Shown here in pieces: positions 52,478 through 61,643 of a DNA stretch of 64,000 bases. Origin of the DNA: Gammaproteobacteria bacterium (GTDB lineage: Bacteria > Pseudomonadota > Gammaproteobacteria > Steroidobacterales > Woeseiaceae). The DNA lies in assembly GCA_013151645.1 (NCBI GenBank), contig JAADHU010000004.1, positions 1 through 64,000 on the forward strand. Reading direction: 5' to 3'. The translations under genes were made by a program, and so were the position numbers. The notes beneath the pieces were generated by a model. It did no database searches and was not told the origin of the DNA. It saw only the letters and a program-made list of their open reading frames with translations. Numbering within the stretch: position 1 is the first letter of the stretch; every line of letters begins with the position of its first letter.

Positions 52478-53389
52478 ATGACTCGCTTTCGTCAATTTCT
52501 GTTTCCGCTGTTTTTCTTTCTGCCGTTTGCCGCTAACGCAGCTGTTTCTACCGGCGATTTTCCGGACGGCACCATGTGGTATATGCGCGCAGATCTTAAG
52601 GAGATGCGATCGACCGACGCGGGGCGCCAACTCTACGCGTGGTTTGACGACGAAGTTTTTTCGGAACTCAAGGACGAGATTGGCATCGACCTGAATACAG
52701 AGGTTAATCGTCTGACCGCATTCTCGAACACGTTACGTGGTGCTGTCATCGTCGTTGAAGGGAATATCAGCGATGAGTCCCGGGACAAGTTGTTGGCTCT
52801 TGCGGAGCTTGAAGGCAGTCTGGAGATGCTCACTTATGAAAAGAAGACGTACTACCATATCGGTAACGGTCGCTCGAATGATGGCGAAAACGGCATCGAT
52901 TCACTGCAAGACTCCGCCTATTTTACATTCGCACTGAAAGACAGACTGATTGTGGCTTCAGGCGAGGGTCAACTCAAAGCCCTGCTGGACAAAAACGGCA
53001 AGATTGCGGGTAGTGGGCAACGTAGCGGAAGCCTGTTTGTCCTGACAGCGGACAAGGATTTTGCGCAGGCAGGCATGCGCACCGAAGGACTCGGCGATAT
53101 CGATTGGGACTCGAATATCCTGCGCAACATCGAACAGGCAGCGGTACTCGTTGCCGATCAGGATGGAATGATTGCGATTGAGGTCAGGCTGGTCTCCAGC
53201 AATCCGGGCATGGCGAAATCGGTCGCGAGCATCATCAACGGACTGATTAGCTTGCAGGCATTCAATGCTGACATGGACCCCGCAATTGCACAGGTTCTCG
53301 AAAATACCAAAGTCGATGTCGCGGATAAGGTTCTTTCGATCAGCACAGTTGTTGATCCTGAAGTGATCGTCAATGTTATCGCCGATTGA
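52478..53389 (+). CDS. exported hypothetical protein near the sigma/anti-sigma pair
   Basis: Unknown protein of 303 residues with a signal peptide (TRFRQFLFPLFFFLPFAANA). The mature part mixes helical and beta segments: FPDGTMWYMRADLKEMRSTD, GAVIVVEGNISDESRDKLLA, QDSAYFTFALKDRLIVASGE and late ALIGTVVD-style strands. The pattern is reminiscent of DUF3352-like or surface-layer periplasmic proteins, but I assign no family. AGGGAATCCC precedes the ATG at 52478; an upstream in-frame ATG at 52403 has no ribosome-binding site. It lies 18 bases before the ECF sigma gene and may be part of the stress regulon. Confidence 0.7.
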   Translation: MTRFRQFLFPLFFFLPFAANAAVSTGDFPDGTMWYMRADLKEMRSTDAGRQLYAWFDDEVFSELKDEIGIDLNTEVNRLTAFSNTLRGAVIVVEGNISDESRDKLLALAELEGSLEMLTYEKKTYYHIGNGRSNDGENGIDSLQDSAYFTFALKDRLIVASGEGQLKALLDKNGKIAGSGQRSGSLFVLTADKDFAQAGMRTEGLGDIDWDSNILRNIEQAAVLVADQDGMIAIEVRLVSSNPGMAKSVASIINGLISLQAFNADMDPAIAQVLENTKVDVADKVLSISTVVDPEVIVNVIAD

Positions 53390-53407
53390 TAAATCGGCGT
53401 AGTTGTC

Positions 53408-53956
53408 TTGGACAGCGATGTGCAACTGGCGGCTGCTGCCAAGGCGGGATCGGACGCCGCTTTTGCCGAATTGGTTGAGCGTTACCAGGAGCGGCTGCTG
53501 CGGTTCTTGCTAACACGTTGTGCCAGCCACGCGGACGCAGAAGATGCATTGCAGGATACGTTCATCAACGCCTATCGCTATTTACACAGTTTCGATCCGC
53601 GATGGCGGTTCAGCACCTGGATTTATCGGATTGGCATTCGCAATGCGATGCGGCAGAAGCCGCCGGAAAGTGCAGCGCAAGTCGATCCGATTGACGCCTC
53701 GGCTGACCCTCTAAATGATTGTATCGTGGCATCGGAGCATGAGAATTTGTGGCTTGCCGCAAAGCGGGTGCTTACTGAGGATGCCTATACTGCCCTGTGG
53801 TTGAGGTATGTCGAAGATCTTTCTATCAGGGACGTGGCAGTGGCCCTGGACCGGTCGGTATCCTGGACGAAAGTGACGCTGCTACGCGCACGCAGAAAAC
53901 TGGCTGACGTACTGCCGACGAACCGATCAGCCGAGAAGGGAGCAAGATATGGATGA
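53408..53956 (+). CDS. ECF-type RNA polymerase sigma factor
   Basis: Alternative sigma factor of 182 residues. Region 2 (RYQERLLRFLLTRCASHAD, ALQDTFINAYRYLHSFDPRW, STWIYRIGIRNAMRQKP) binds core polymerase and the -10 element. Region 4 (AYTALWLRYVEDLSIRDVAV, LDRSVSWTKVTLLRARRKLA) is the helix-turn-helix for the -35. The start is a TTG. It overlaps the next gene by eight bases. The regulon is unknown; the neighbouring exported protein gene is one candidate target. Confidence 0.93.
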   Translation: MDSDVQLAAAAKAGSDAAFAELVERYQERLLRFLLTRCASHADAEDALQDTFINAYRYLHSFDPRWRFSTWIYRIGIRNAMRQKPPESAAQVDPIDASADPLNDCIVASEHENLWLAAKRVLTEDAYTALWLRYVEDLSIRDVAVALDRSVSWTKVTLLRARRKLADVLPTNRSAEKGARYG

Positions 53957-54368
53957 GCTGACAAAACGACTCAAGCAGGACGCCGCCGGTATTCAGGCGG
54001 ATGTATCTCCCGAACTTGCGATGCGGGTTGCAGCATCGATACGTGCGAGCGAGCGTGAGACCGGCGACGAGGAGGTTCGCGCTCTTCGTCGCTCCTTCTG
54101 GTGGGCCAGCAGTCTGACGGGATTGGCGGCCGCTGCGATCGTGCTGGCGTTATTGAACCGGAATGCTGTGAAAGAGCCGCTCGAGGTTTCTGAACAGCCA
54201 CTAGCGAGCGTGGTTCCCGAATCGGTGTGGCCGCTGAGCCGGGATTTTACGCTCAAGGTCGAAAACGCGGATTTTGCCGAGCCGCTCGAGGACGAATTGG
54301 AGAAGCTCAAAGGCGACCTCGAAAAGGCCAGGAATAATGTGCGTCGTGACCTGAGATACACGTTTTAA
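53949..54368 (+). CDS. putative membrane anti-sigma factor
   Basis: Small protein of 139 residues encoded immediately after the sigma factor. It has a cytoplasmic N-terminal helix region (MDELTKRLKQDAAGIQADVS, IRASERETGDEEVRALRRSF), one membrane helix (WWASSLTGLAAAAIVLALL, about residues 53-72) and a periplasmic tail rich in acidic residues that ends in a coiled-coil-like segment (DELEKLKGDLEKARNN). This cytoplasm-membrane-periplasm layout and position suit an anti-sigma factor, although no zinc-binding HxxxCxxC motif is present. GGGAGCAAGAT precedes the ATG. Confidence 0.75.
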   Translation: MDELTKRLKQDAAGIQADVSPELAMRVAASIRASERETGDEEVRALRRSFWWASSLTGLAAAAIVLALLNRNAVKEPLEVSEQPLASVVPESVWPLSRDFTLKVENADFAEPLEDELEKLKGDLEKARNNVRRDLRYTF

Positions 54369-54762
54369 CCGTCGTTAGCGTCCTGCGTCATCTCCAGCCG
54401 CGCTGACCGTCGGTCCCGGCTAATTTTATTTCATTGGTAATCAATGCCTTGTTCTCTGTGTTTCGCAGAAAGAAATGCATCTGTGCCGGTGGAAATCGCT
54501 GCCTGAATCCTCTATCCTGCGATGTGACCGGAATACGCGGGGGGCATCGTGGGTCCGGTCGGACATTAACGCACAATCATAGCGTTAGAACGACCAAACC
54601 GTCGTTCATGTCGATGGGGCGGCGAACTGTTCGTCGTGGGGGATTACTCAATGCGCAGACAGCAATAAGAAAGCACTGTGCGTGCTGAGAACAGGCGTGG
54701 TGGGGGATATCAACCAAGCCTGACAAAATCCGCGAAAGTCCAGAAATAAGGATGCAGCAAGT
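54369..54762. other. 394-base leader upstream of the cox operon
   Basis: This gap follows the anti-sigma gene and precedes the cytochrome oxidase operon, so it should contain the oxidase promoter and possibly a terminator. I see no clear -35/-10 pair, no palindromic operator and no strong hairpin. A short open frame at 54434-54688 has no family features and is dismissed as chance. AAGGATG sits just upstream of the first cox ATG. Confidence 0.4.
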
Positions 54763-56115
54763 ATGACTTTAGCAGTCGTGTTAATCATTTTGGTTATCGG
54801 TTCCGTCGTGTTCCATTTCCTCAGTCCGTGGACATTCACCCCGTTGGCTTCCAACTGGAGTCAAATCGACGACACAATCAATATTACGTTTTGGGTCACC
54901 GGATTCGTGTTCGTTGCCGTCAACCTCTTTCTGGCCTACGCGGTGATAAAATACCGGGCCAAAGACGGCGCGAAAGCAGTCTACGAGCCGGAAAACAGCA
55001 AGCTCGAAACATGGCTTACTATCTTCACGACCGTTGGTGTTGTCGCCATGCTGGCGCCCGGTCTGTTTGTCTGGGCGAAGTTCGTCGACGTGCCCGATAA
55101 TGCCATTGACGTTGAAGCGATCGGTCAGCAATGGCACTGGAGTTATCGTTTGCCGGGAGCGGACGGCGAGTTCGGTAACGCCGACGGCAGACTGATTACA
55201 TCCGCAAACCCCTTCGGCCTGGACGCGGACGACCCGCTGGGCCAGGACGATATTCTGGTCAACAACGCGGAAGTCCATCTACCGCTCGACGTACCGGTCA
55301 AGCTGAATCTGCGTTCCAAAGATGTGCTGCACAATTTCACCGTCGCCCAGTTCCGCGTCAAGATGGACATGGTTCCCGGCATGGAAACGCACATGTGGTT
55401 TACGCCGACGGTTGTCGGACGCTATGAGGTGCTTTGTGAAGAGTTGTGTGGTGTAGCGCACTACACAATGCGCGGTGCGGTGATTGTCGAAGAGCAGGCG
55501 GCTTTTGACGCCTGGGTAGCGCGGCAACCGACTTTCGCCGACACGCAGGCGGCGGTGGCCGGCAATGCGGCGGTCGGAGCCGGGCAGTATGCGGTTTGCG
55601 CTGCTTGTCACGGCCAACAGGGCGAAGGACAGCTTGCGCTGAACGCGCCAAAATTAGCCGGGCAGAGTCCGTGGTATCTGAAGCGACAATTGCAGAACTA
55701 CAAGGGCGGTTTACGTGGCGTTCATGAAGACGATGTCTTTGGTCGGCAGATGGCACCGATGGCTGCGACGCTGGTAAACGATGCGGCGATCGACAATGTC
55801 ATTGCACATATTCAATCGTTGCCCGACAACCCGGCGGCGAAGACAATCGAAGGCGATGTGGCCGCGGGTGCGAAGAACTACGCCATATGTGCTTATTGTC
55901 ACGGTCCGGACGGGCAAGGTTACGAGCACATGAATGCGCCACGAGTGGCCGGGATGACCGATTGGTACATCAAGTCGCAATTGGAAAATTTCCGGAACGG
56001 CGTTCGCGGGGCACACCCGGGTGATTTTGACGGCAAGCAGATGGGCTACATGGCCAAAACACTGCACAACGAGAAGGCAGTGAACGACCTGATTGCGTAT
56101 ATCAATTCGCTTTAG
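54763..56115 (+). CDS. coxB: cytochrome c oxidase subunit II with two fused cytochrome c domains
   Basis: Subunit II of a heme-copper oxidase, 450 residues. Two N-terminal transmembrane helices (LAVVLIILVIGSVVFHFLSP and NITFWVTGFVFVAVNLFLAY, with further hydrophobic segments) anchor the protein. The CuA domain shows IGQQWHWSYRLPG, DVLHNFTVAQFRVKMDMVPG (first ligand His) and VLCEELCGVAHYTMRG (two Cys, Glu, His, Met). Two cytochrome c domains follow, with CAACHG and CAYCHG heme sites, making this a caa3-type subunit with a duplicated c domain. It opens a five-gene operon. The cytochrome c domains accept electrons directly from periplasmic donors. Confidence 0.95.
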   Translation: MTLAVVLIILVIGSVVFHFLSPWTFTPLASNWSQIDDTINITFWVTGFVFVAVNLFLAYAVIKYRAKDGAKAVYEPENSKLETWLTIFTTVGVVAMLAPGLFVWAKFVDVPDNAIDVEAIGQQWHWSYRLPGADGEFGNADGRLITSANPFGLDADDPLGQDDILVNNAEVHLPLDVPVKLNLRSKDVLHNFTVAQFRVKMDMVPGMETHMWFTPTVVGRYEVLCEELCGVAHYTMRGAVIVEEQAAFDAWVARQPTFADTQAAVAGNAAVGAGQYAVCAACHGQQGEGQLALNAPKLAGQSPWYLKRQLQNYKGGLRGVHEDDVFGRQMAPMAATLVNDAAIDNVIAHIQSLPDNPAAKTIEGDVAAGAKNYAICAYCHGPDGQGYEHMNAPRVAGMTDWYIKSQLENFRNGVRGAHPGDFDGKQMGYMAKTLHNEKAVNDLIAYINSL

Positions 56116-56176
56116 CGATGACCGTGCACTCAGGAAACAAGACATTGACGATTAAGATAGCAATAAGGGGAGCCTG

Positions 56177-57943
56177 ATGGCCTACGTTGCAATAGCGGAC
56201 CGGGATCACGAGCAGGAACACCACGATCCGCAAACGTTTATTACGAAGTATGTCTGGAGCCAGGACCATAAGGTCATTGCCATCCAGTATGGGGTAGTTG
56301 CGATATTCGTTGGCCTGATAGCGATGGGTCTGTCGGTAATGATGCGTTTGCAGCTTGGTTTCCCTGACAGCTTTGAATTGATACGCCCGGAAAATTACTA
56401 TCAGTTCGTGACCATGCACGGAATGATCATGGTGGTGTATTTGCTGACAGCGCTGTTCCTGGGCGGTTTCGGTAACTACCTCATCCCGCTCATGTGTGGC
56501 TCAAGGGACATGGTCTTCCCGTTCCTGAACATGCTGAGTTTCTGGTTTTATTTGCTCTCCGTCATTATCCTGCTGGCCAGTTTCTTTGTGCCTGGCGGTG
56601 CGACCGGTGCTGGTTGGACGCTGTACCCACCACAAGCAATCGCAGCGGGTACACCCGGTGTCGACTGGGGTATTTTGTTGATGCTCGGATCTCTGGCCGT
56701 GTTTATCGTGGCCTTCACCATGGGCGGCCTGAACTATGTAACCACTGTCCTGCAGGCGCGTTGCAAAGGCATGACACTGATGAGGATGCCGCTGTCGGTC
56801 TGGGGCATTTTCATGGCGACCATCCTGGGTCTGCTGGCTTTTCCGGCGTTGCTTGTCAGCGCGGTGATGATGCTGCTGGACAAACTTGTCCTTACCAGTT
56901 TCTTTATGCCGGCGATCATTTCGGCGGGCGAGCAGCTGAGCTATAGCGGCGGTACGCCCATACTGTTCCAGCATCTGTTCTGGTTTTTCGGTCACCCCGA
57001 AGTGTATATCGTCGCTTTGCCGGCATTTGGTATCGTATCCGATGTCCTGGCGACGCACGCGAGAAAAAACATTTTCGGTTATCGCATGATGGTCTGGGCG
57101 ATTCTGGCTATCGGTGGTTTGAGCTTTATCGTCTGGGCGCATCACATGTATGTCAGTGGCATGAACCCTTACTTCGGCTTCTTTTTTGCTACAACAACGC
57201 TGGTTATCGCTGTACCAACGGCACTCAAGGTTTACAACTGGGTTTTGACCTTGTGGCAGGGCAATATTCACCTGCGCGTCCCGATGCTGTTTGCCATCGC
57301 GTTTATCTTTACCTTTATTCACGGCGGCTTGACGGGGCTCTTCCTGGGCAATGTAGTGGTCGATCTTCCTTTGTCCGATACCTATTTTGTCGTGGCGCAC
57401 TTTCATATGGTGATGGGCGTATCTCCCGTACTGGTTGTGTTTGCGGGCATTTACCACTGGTTCCCGAAGATCACCGGCAAAATGTTCAACGAGACGTTGG
57501 GGCGCTGGCATTTCTGGCTGACATTCCTCGGCACCTACTCGATATACCTGCCAATGCACTACCTGGGATTCCTCGGCGTTCCGCGTCGCTACTACGCCAT
57601 GGGCAACACTGACTTCATGCCGGCGTCGGCGCAAACCCTCAATGCGACCATGACAGTCGCCGCTATCATCGTTGCACTGGCACAGTTCATCTTCCTGTAT
57701 AACGTGATTGTCAGTCTGCGTAGCGGCAAGAAAGCGGGCAGCAATCCGTGGGGCGCGACGACGCTGGAATGGCAGACACCGGATACGCCGCCGAAACACG
57801 GTAACTGGGGGCATTCGCTGCCGGAAGTTCATCGTTGGGCGTACGACTACAGCGTGCCGGGACAGGAGCAGGATTTCACGCCGCAGACCGTACCTGCCAG
57901 CGAAGTCCCTGTTGGCAGAGATCATGGAGTGACGCACGAGTGA
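56177..57943 (+). CDS. coxA: cytochrome c oxidase subunit I
   Basis: Catalytic subunit of an aa3/caa3-type oxidase, 588 residues with 12 predicted transmembrane helices. Landmarks: His in TMHGMIMVVYLLTALFLGGF (heme a ligand), the CuB His-Tyr region WFFGHPEVYIVALPAFGIVS, WAHHMYVSGM (CuB His pair), and DTYFVVAHFHMVMGV (heme ligands). The Glu in FGHPEVYI of the D-channel A-type family is present. AGGGGAGCCTG precedes the ATG. It reduces O2 to water and pumps protons. Confidence 0.97.
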   Translation: MAYVAIADRDHEQEHHDPQTFITKYVWSQDHKVIAIQYGVVAIFVGLIAMGLSVMMRLQLGFPDSFELIRPENYYQFVTMHGMIMVVYLLTALFLGGFGNYLIPLMCGSRDMVFPFLNMLSFWFYLLSVIILLASFFVPGGATGAGWTLYPPQAIAAGTPGVDWGILLMLGSLAVFIVAFTMGGLNYVTTVLQARCKGMTLMRMPLSVWGIFMATILGLLAFPALLVSAVMMLLDKLVLTSFFMPAIISAGEQLSYSGGTPILFQHLFWFFGHPEVYIVALPAFGIVSDVLATHARKNIFGYRMMVWAILAIGGLSFIVWAHHMYVSGMNPYFGFFFATTTLVIAVPTALKVYNWVLTLWQGNIHLRVPMLFAIAFIFTFIHGGLTGLFLGNVVVDLPLSDTYFVVAHFHMVMGVSPVLVVFAGIYHWFPKITGKMFNETLGRWHFWLTFLGTYSIYLPMHYLGFLGVPRRYYAMGNTDFMPASAQTLNATMTVAAIIVALAQFIFLYNVIVSLRSGKKAGSNPWGATTLEWQTPDTPPKHGNWGHSLPEVHRWAYDYSVPGQEQDFTPQTVPASEVPVGRDHGVTHE

Positions 57944-58602
57944 CAGTCACACTCATCTTCCTCGCGGTGATCATGGTCACCGTCATTGTATGGCTGTTGA
58001 GGCAGACGTTAAACGTCCAACCGTGGGTATCTGATGCGGCGGCTGACGCCGTTTCCGGCGCGTCATTACCAACGCATACGAAGACGATCGGACTGACGAC
58101 GTTTCTTGCGGTTGCAACATCACTGTTTGCGTTGTTCGTCAGCGCTTATACCTTGCGTATGCAAATGGTTGACTGGCGGCCACTGCCGGAACCTAATCTT
58201 CTGTGGATCAATACAGGATTTCTGGTGCTTGCCAGCGTGGCTTACCAATGGACCCGGGGTCGGGCTATCAAGGGTCACAACTCAGCGGTAAAAATTGGCC
58301 TGCTGGTTTCCGGAATCCTGTCAATATTGTTCCTGGTCGGACAGCTTATTGCGTGGCGCGAGCTCAGCGGAGCGGGCTACTATCTGTCGAGCAATCCGGC
58401 GAATGCATTTTTCTACCTCCTGACCGCGGTGCATGGAATCCACCTTCTGGGTGGCCTGTATGTGTGGGCACGTTCAACGGTTAAAGCCTGGTTTGGCGTC
58501 GACACAGAGGCGGTCAGACTCAGCATTGAATTGTGTACGGTGTACTGGCACTTCCTGCTGCTTGTTTGGGTCGTGCTCTTTGGTTTGCTTTTAGCCACTT
58601 GA
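57940..58602 (+). CDS. cytochrome c oxidase subunit III-type protein (first copy)
   Basis: Membrane protein of 220 residues with about six helices, in the cytochrome oxidase subunit III family. Supporting stretches are LFLVGQLIAWRELSGAGYYL, SSNPANAFFYLLTAVHGIHL and LCTVYWHFLLLVWVVLFGLL. The GTG start overlaps the subunit I stop codon by four bases. It takes the place where a CtaG/Cox11 copper chaperone gene sits in many operons. A second subunit III gene follows, so the two proteins may form a split or heterodimeric subunit III. Confidence 0.85.
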   Translation: MTVTLIFLAVIMVTVIVWLLRQTLNVQPWVSDAAADAVSGASLPTHTKTIGLTTFLAVATSLFALFVSAYTLRMQMVDWRPLPEPNLLWINTGFLVLASVAYQWTRGRAIKGHNSAVKIGLLVSGILSILFLVGQLIAWRELSGAGYYLSSNPANAFFYLLTAVHGIHLLGGLYVWARSTVKAWFGVDTEAVRLSIELCTVYWHFLLLVWVVLFGLLLAT

Positions 58603-58618
58603 TTAAGGATCGGAATTT

Positions 58619-59311
58619 ATGTCGGAAGCTGCAATGACGAGTACGGGAGAGGTGTTGCCGAATGGTTTGAAGGGGGTCGTGGAAGACTTCTCTGCAGACA
58701 AGCAGGCCTTCCACGTGCCCTGGGGCAAGGCCATGATGTGGATCTTCCTCCTGAGCGATACCTTTATTTTCAGTTGCTTCCTGATTTCGTACATGACCGT
58801 ACGTATATCCGCAACCGACCCCTGGCCAATACCCAGTGAGGTTTTCGCACTAAGTTTCGGCGGTGACCCGATCCCGCTGGTGCTTATCGCGATCATGACG
58901 TTCATTCTGATTACCTCCAGTGGCACGATGGCTCTGGCGGTTAATATGGGTTACCGCAAGAATCGTAAACTGACGTTCTGGCTGATGATTGCGACGGCGC
59001 TGCTCGGCGCTTCATTTGTGGGTATGCAGGCATTTGAGTGGACCAAGCTGATCGTAGACGAAGGCGTGCGTCCCTGGGGTAATCCCATGGGGGCGGCGCA
59101 GTTCGGTTCAAGCTTTTTCATGATCACTGGATTCCACGGCTTGCACGTATCCGCCGGCGTTATTTACCTGCTGGTTGTCGCCTTCCGTGTCAAAAACGGT
59201 TTCTACGAAAGACGTGGCGGTAACTACGAAATTGTCGAGATTGTGGGTCTCTACTGGCATTTCGTCGATCTGGTCTGGGTATTCATTTTCGCATTCTTCT
59301 ATCTTTGGTAA
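58619..59311 (+). CDS. coxC: cytochrome c oxidase subunit III (second copy)
   Basis: Membrane protein of 230 residues of the same family. It has WGKAMMWIFLLSDTFIFSCF near the N-terminus, LLGASFVGMQAFEWTKLIVD in the middle and ITGFHGLHVSAGVIYLLVVA and VGLYWHFVDLVWVFIFAFFY at the end, all typical of subunit III. AAGGATCGGAATTT precedes the ATG. It lies 16 bases after the first copy. Confidence 0.92.
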   Translation: MSEAAMTSTGEVLPNGLKGVVEDFSADKQAFHVPWGKAMMWIFLLSDTFIFSCFLISYMTVRISATDPWPIPSEVFALSFGGDPIPLVLIAIMTFILITSSGTMALAVNMGYRKNRKLTFWLMIATALLGASFVGMQAFEWTKLIVDEGVRPWGNPMGAAQFGSSFFMITGFHGLHVSAGVIYLLVVAFRVKNGFYERRGGNYEIVEIVGLYWHFVDLVWVFIFAFFYLW

Positions 59312-59333
59312 CGGCTGGCAGGAGTTAATCGGT

Positions 59334-59681
59334 ATGGCGAGTTCTGAAGGACAACAGCATCCACTGACAATCTATTTCTGGATCTGGGGATTGCTGTTCG
59401 TGGTTAGCGGCTTTTCCTACATGGTCGACTATCTGCAATTGCAAGGCGCGCTGCGCTGGACGTTGATTATCGTGTTCATGTTCGTGAAAGCCGGTTTCAT
59501 TGTTGGAATTTTCATGCATATGACCTGGGAGCGGATGGCATTGAAGGCGGCGATACTGTTGCCGCCGATTGCCATATTGATTTTTATTGCCTTGATGTCG
59601 ATAGAGGCCGATTACACTTTTCTGACACGGATTGAGTTTTTTGGTGAAAGCGATTTTGTGGTGGAGCCAGTGCACCACTGA
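59334..59681 (+). CDS. cytochrome c oxidase subunit IV-like protein
   Basis: Small membrane protein of 115 residues with three predicted helices ([60 protein letters not shown]). This size and position suit the prokaryotic COX4 family. AGGAGTTAATCGGT precedes the ATG. It is the last gene of the oxidase operon, before a strong terminator. Confidence 0.85.
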   Translation: MASSEGQQHPLTIYFWIWGLLFVVSGFSYMVDYLQLQGALRWTLIIVFMFVKAGFIVGIFMHMTWERMALKAAILLPPIAILIFIALMSIEADYTFLTRIEFFGESDFVVEPVHH

Positions 59682-59701
59682 AGCAATTAAACGAAGCAGA
59701 G

Positions 59702-59730
59702 AAACCCGGCCATTGTGCCGGGTTTTTTTT
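59702..59730 (+). terminator. Rho-independent terminator of the cox operon
   Basis: A perfect nine-base stem (AAACCCGGC and GCCGGGTTT) closes a six-base loop (CATTGT) and is followed by a run of T. It lies 21 bases after the subunit IV stop codon and separates the oxidase operon from phosphopentomutase. Confidence 0.93.
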
Positions 59731-59845
59731 GTCCGTTTGTCCTGTTCATACGTTCCTGGTCAACTTCGGTTCTACCGTTTCGAGGTTGCTTGCATTAGAC
59801 TGGATGTCCATCGTTGGGGTATTTCTTACCGGCAGGTGCAGGAAA

Positions 59846-61048
59846 ATGACGCGAGCAGTAATTTTGGTGTTGGACTCCCTGGGCATTGGGGCGACGGCCG
59901 ACGCGGATGATTTTGGTGATGTAGGGGCGAATACGCTCGGTAGCATTGTTCGTGAGCGGGCTGTGACTAAACCGCTGGAGTTGCCGAATTTGTCCAGGCT
60001 TGGGCTCTTTCACGCCGCTGCCGAGAGTTCTGCAGATTTTCCCGGCAGACGAATAGACGACGCGGAGGTGACCGGGGCCTACGGCTTCGCGAAAGAGTTG
60101 AGCAGCGGCAAAGATACTCCGAGTGGGCACTGGGAGATTGCTGGTGTGCCGGTGCTTTTCGACTGGGGATATTTCACCGAGAAGACGGATACGTTTCCAG
60201 CCGACTTGCTGAGCAAACTGATTGAGCGGGGCAATTTACCGGGCGTGCTGGGGAACTGTCATGCATCCGGTACAACGATTATCGCTGAGTTGGGCGAGGA
60301 GCATATGCAGACAGGCAAGCCGATCGTTTATGCTTCGGCGGACAGTGTTTTTCAGGTCGCCTGCCATGAGGAAACGTTCGGTCTCGATCGATTGTATGAG
60401 CTGTGTGATATCGCTCGTGAATTGGTGGATGAATACAACATCGGTCGTGTTATCGCGAGACCGTTCGTTGGTGCGCATGCAGCCGAGTTCGAGAGAACCG
60501 GAAATCGCAAGGATCTGACGGTTCTGCCGCCAGCTCCGACCGTTCTGGACAAGCTTGTCGCCAGTGGTGGTGAGGTGATCAGTGTCGGCAAGATCGCCGA
60601 TATTTATGCGCACCAGGGAATTACGAAAAAAATCAAGGCGACCGGCAATGCTGCGTTGTTTGACGCAACCCTGGATGCGATTCGGTCTGCGCCCGATCGA
60701 TCCATCGTGTTTACCAATTTCGTTGATTTCGACATGTTGTACGGGCACCGCCGGGACGTCGAAGGATATGCAACGGCATTGGAGTATTTTGATCGGCGAT
60801 TACCGGAGTTGGCCGATCTATTGGCGACAGATGACCTGCTCATTCTGACCGCGGATCACGGCTGCGACCCGACCTGGCCGGGAACCGATCATACGCGCGA
60901 GCACATTCCCGTTCTCGTGTCCGGTGGCGGCGTTCAACCGGGTTCGCTGGGTCTGCGTGAGTCATTTGCCGACATCGGCCAGAGTCTGGCACGATTCTTC
61001 GAGCTCTCGCCGATGGATTACGGTACAAGCTTCATTGCGGAGCGCTGA
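59846..61048 (+). CDS. deoB: phosphopentomutase
   Basis: Cytoplasmic metal-dependent mutase that interconverts ribose-1- (or deoxyribose-1-) and 5-phosphate for nucleoside use, 400 residues. The N-terminus [20 protein letters not shown] carries the metal-binding Asp. [17 protein letters not shown] includes the catalytic Thr region, and [29 protein letters not shown] and [20 protein letters not shown] complete the active site. The ATG with GCAGG just upstream is preferred over earlier starts inside the terminator region. No other nucleoside-salvage genes are adjacent. Confidence 0.96.
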   Translation: MTRAVILVLDSLGIGATADADDFGDVGANTLGSIVRERAVTKPLELPNLSRLGLFHAAAESSADFPGRRIDDAEVTGAYGFAKELSSGKDTPSGHWEIAGVPVLFDWGYFTEKTDTFPADLLSKLIERGNLPGVLGNCHASGTTIIAELGEEHMQTGKPIVYASADSVFQVACHEETFGLDRLYELCDIARELVDEYNIGRVIARPFVGAHAAEFERTGNRKDLTVLPPAPTVLDKLVASGGEVISVGKIADIYAHQGITKKIKATGNAALFDATLDAIRSAPDRSIVFTNFVDFDMLYGHRRDVEGYATALEYFDRRLPELADLLATDDLLILTADHGCDPTWPGTDHTREHIPVLVSGGGVQPGSLGLRESFADIGQSLARFFELSPMDYGTSFIAER

Positions 61049-61071
61049 GTCTGTTTTTCGGCCGAAGTGCT

Positions 61072-61536
61072 ATGACGCGTATTTTCAAAAAATCGTGTTT
61101 GCCGCTGGTTTTCGTTTTGTTACCTGCGGCCGCAGCATCAGCCGGCGACTTGCGGCCCTTTACCACTGATGGCTGCAGTTCGTTTCCGGACGGAACGTCT
61201 GAACATCACTCGTTGTGGTCGGAATGTTGCGTACATCATGACGTTGCGTACTGGAAGGGCGGTACCCGTATCGAAAGGCGAATAGCAGACGAGGCATTGG
61301 CGCAATGCGTTACGAGCGTCGGTAAACCGAAAACAGCCAGGATGATGCTGGCGGGCGTGCGCCTGGGTGGTACACCTTACCTGCCGACATCCTACCGCTG
61401 GGGCTACGGGTGGCCATATCCGCGGGGTTACAAAGCACTAACCGAAGAAGAACAGCGGCTGGTTAAGCGCCAGTTGGACGCTCAGGAGGAAATGCTCGAA
61501 AAGACTCTTGAGAAGATCCGCAGTGAAAACAAATAG
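61072..61536 (+). CDS. secreted phospholipase A2-like protein
   Basis: Exported protein of 154 residues with a signal peptide (CLPLVFVLLPAAAASAGDLR). The segment DGCSSFPDGT followed by WSECCVHHDVAYWKGG has the CC-x2-HD arrangement of phospholipase A2 enzymes, where His and Asp form the catalytic dyad. RIERRIADEALAQCV continues the second helix. A tail of about 40 residues is highly charged and helical (ALTEEEQRLVKRQLDAQEEM). It could hydrolyse phospholipid acyl chains in the envelope or outside the cell. It lies 23 bases after phosphopentomutase. Confidence 0.72.
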   Translation: MTRIFKKSCLPLVFVLLPAAAASAGDLRPFTTDGCSSFPDGTSEHHSLWSECCVHHDVAYWKGGTRIERRIADEALAQCVTSVGKPKTARMMLAGVRLGGTPYLPTSYRWGYGWPYPRGYKALTEEEQRLVKRQLDAQEEMLEKTLEKIRSENK

Positions 61537-61592
61537 GGTGAAGTTTTCCGGCGTTACCAGCATGATTGGATTGCGTTCTTTCGCATCGTTTG

Positions 61593-61626
61593 ACAGGAGA
61601 GTGCAGACACTCCTGAGGTTGCGAAC
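61593..61626. repeat. possible degenerate REP-like copy
   Basis: An imperfect palindrome (GGAGAGTGC, AGA, CACTCC) followed by TGAGGTTGCGAAC partly matches the GTCTCCTGAGGCGCGACC end of the repeat at 23-49. It lies between convergent genes ending at 61536 (+) and 61644 (-), the expected REP position. The match is weak and could be chance. Confidence 0.35.
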
Positions 61627-61643
61627 GAGATAATCCTCGGCAA

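Noticed and set aside
54434-54688. 84-codon open frame in the leader of the cox operon
   Set aside because: No ribosome-binding site, basic and Cys-scattered composition, no recognised family.
56501-57937. Long open frame (478 codons) antisense to cytochrome oxidase subunit I
   Set aside because: It lies entirely opposite a certain gene, has a Gln/His/Arg-rich composition with no domain, and arises from GC-rich codon bias.
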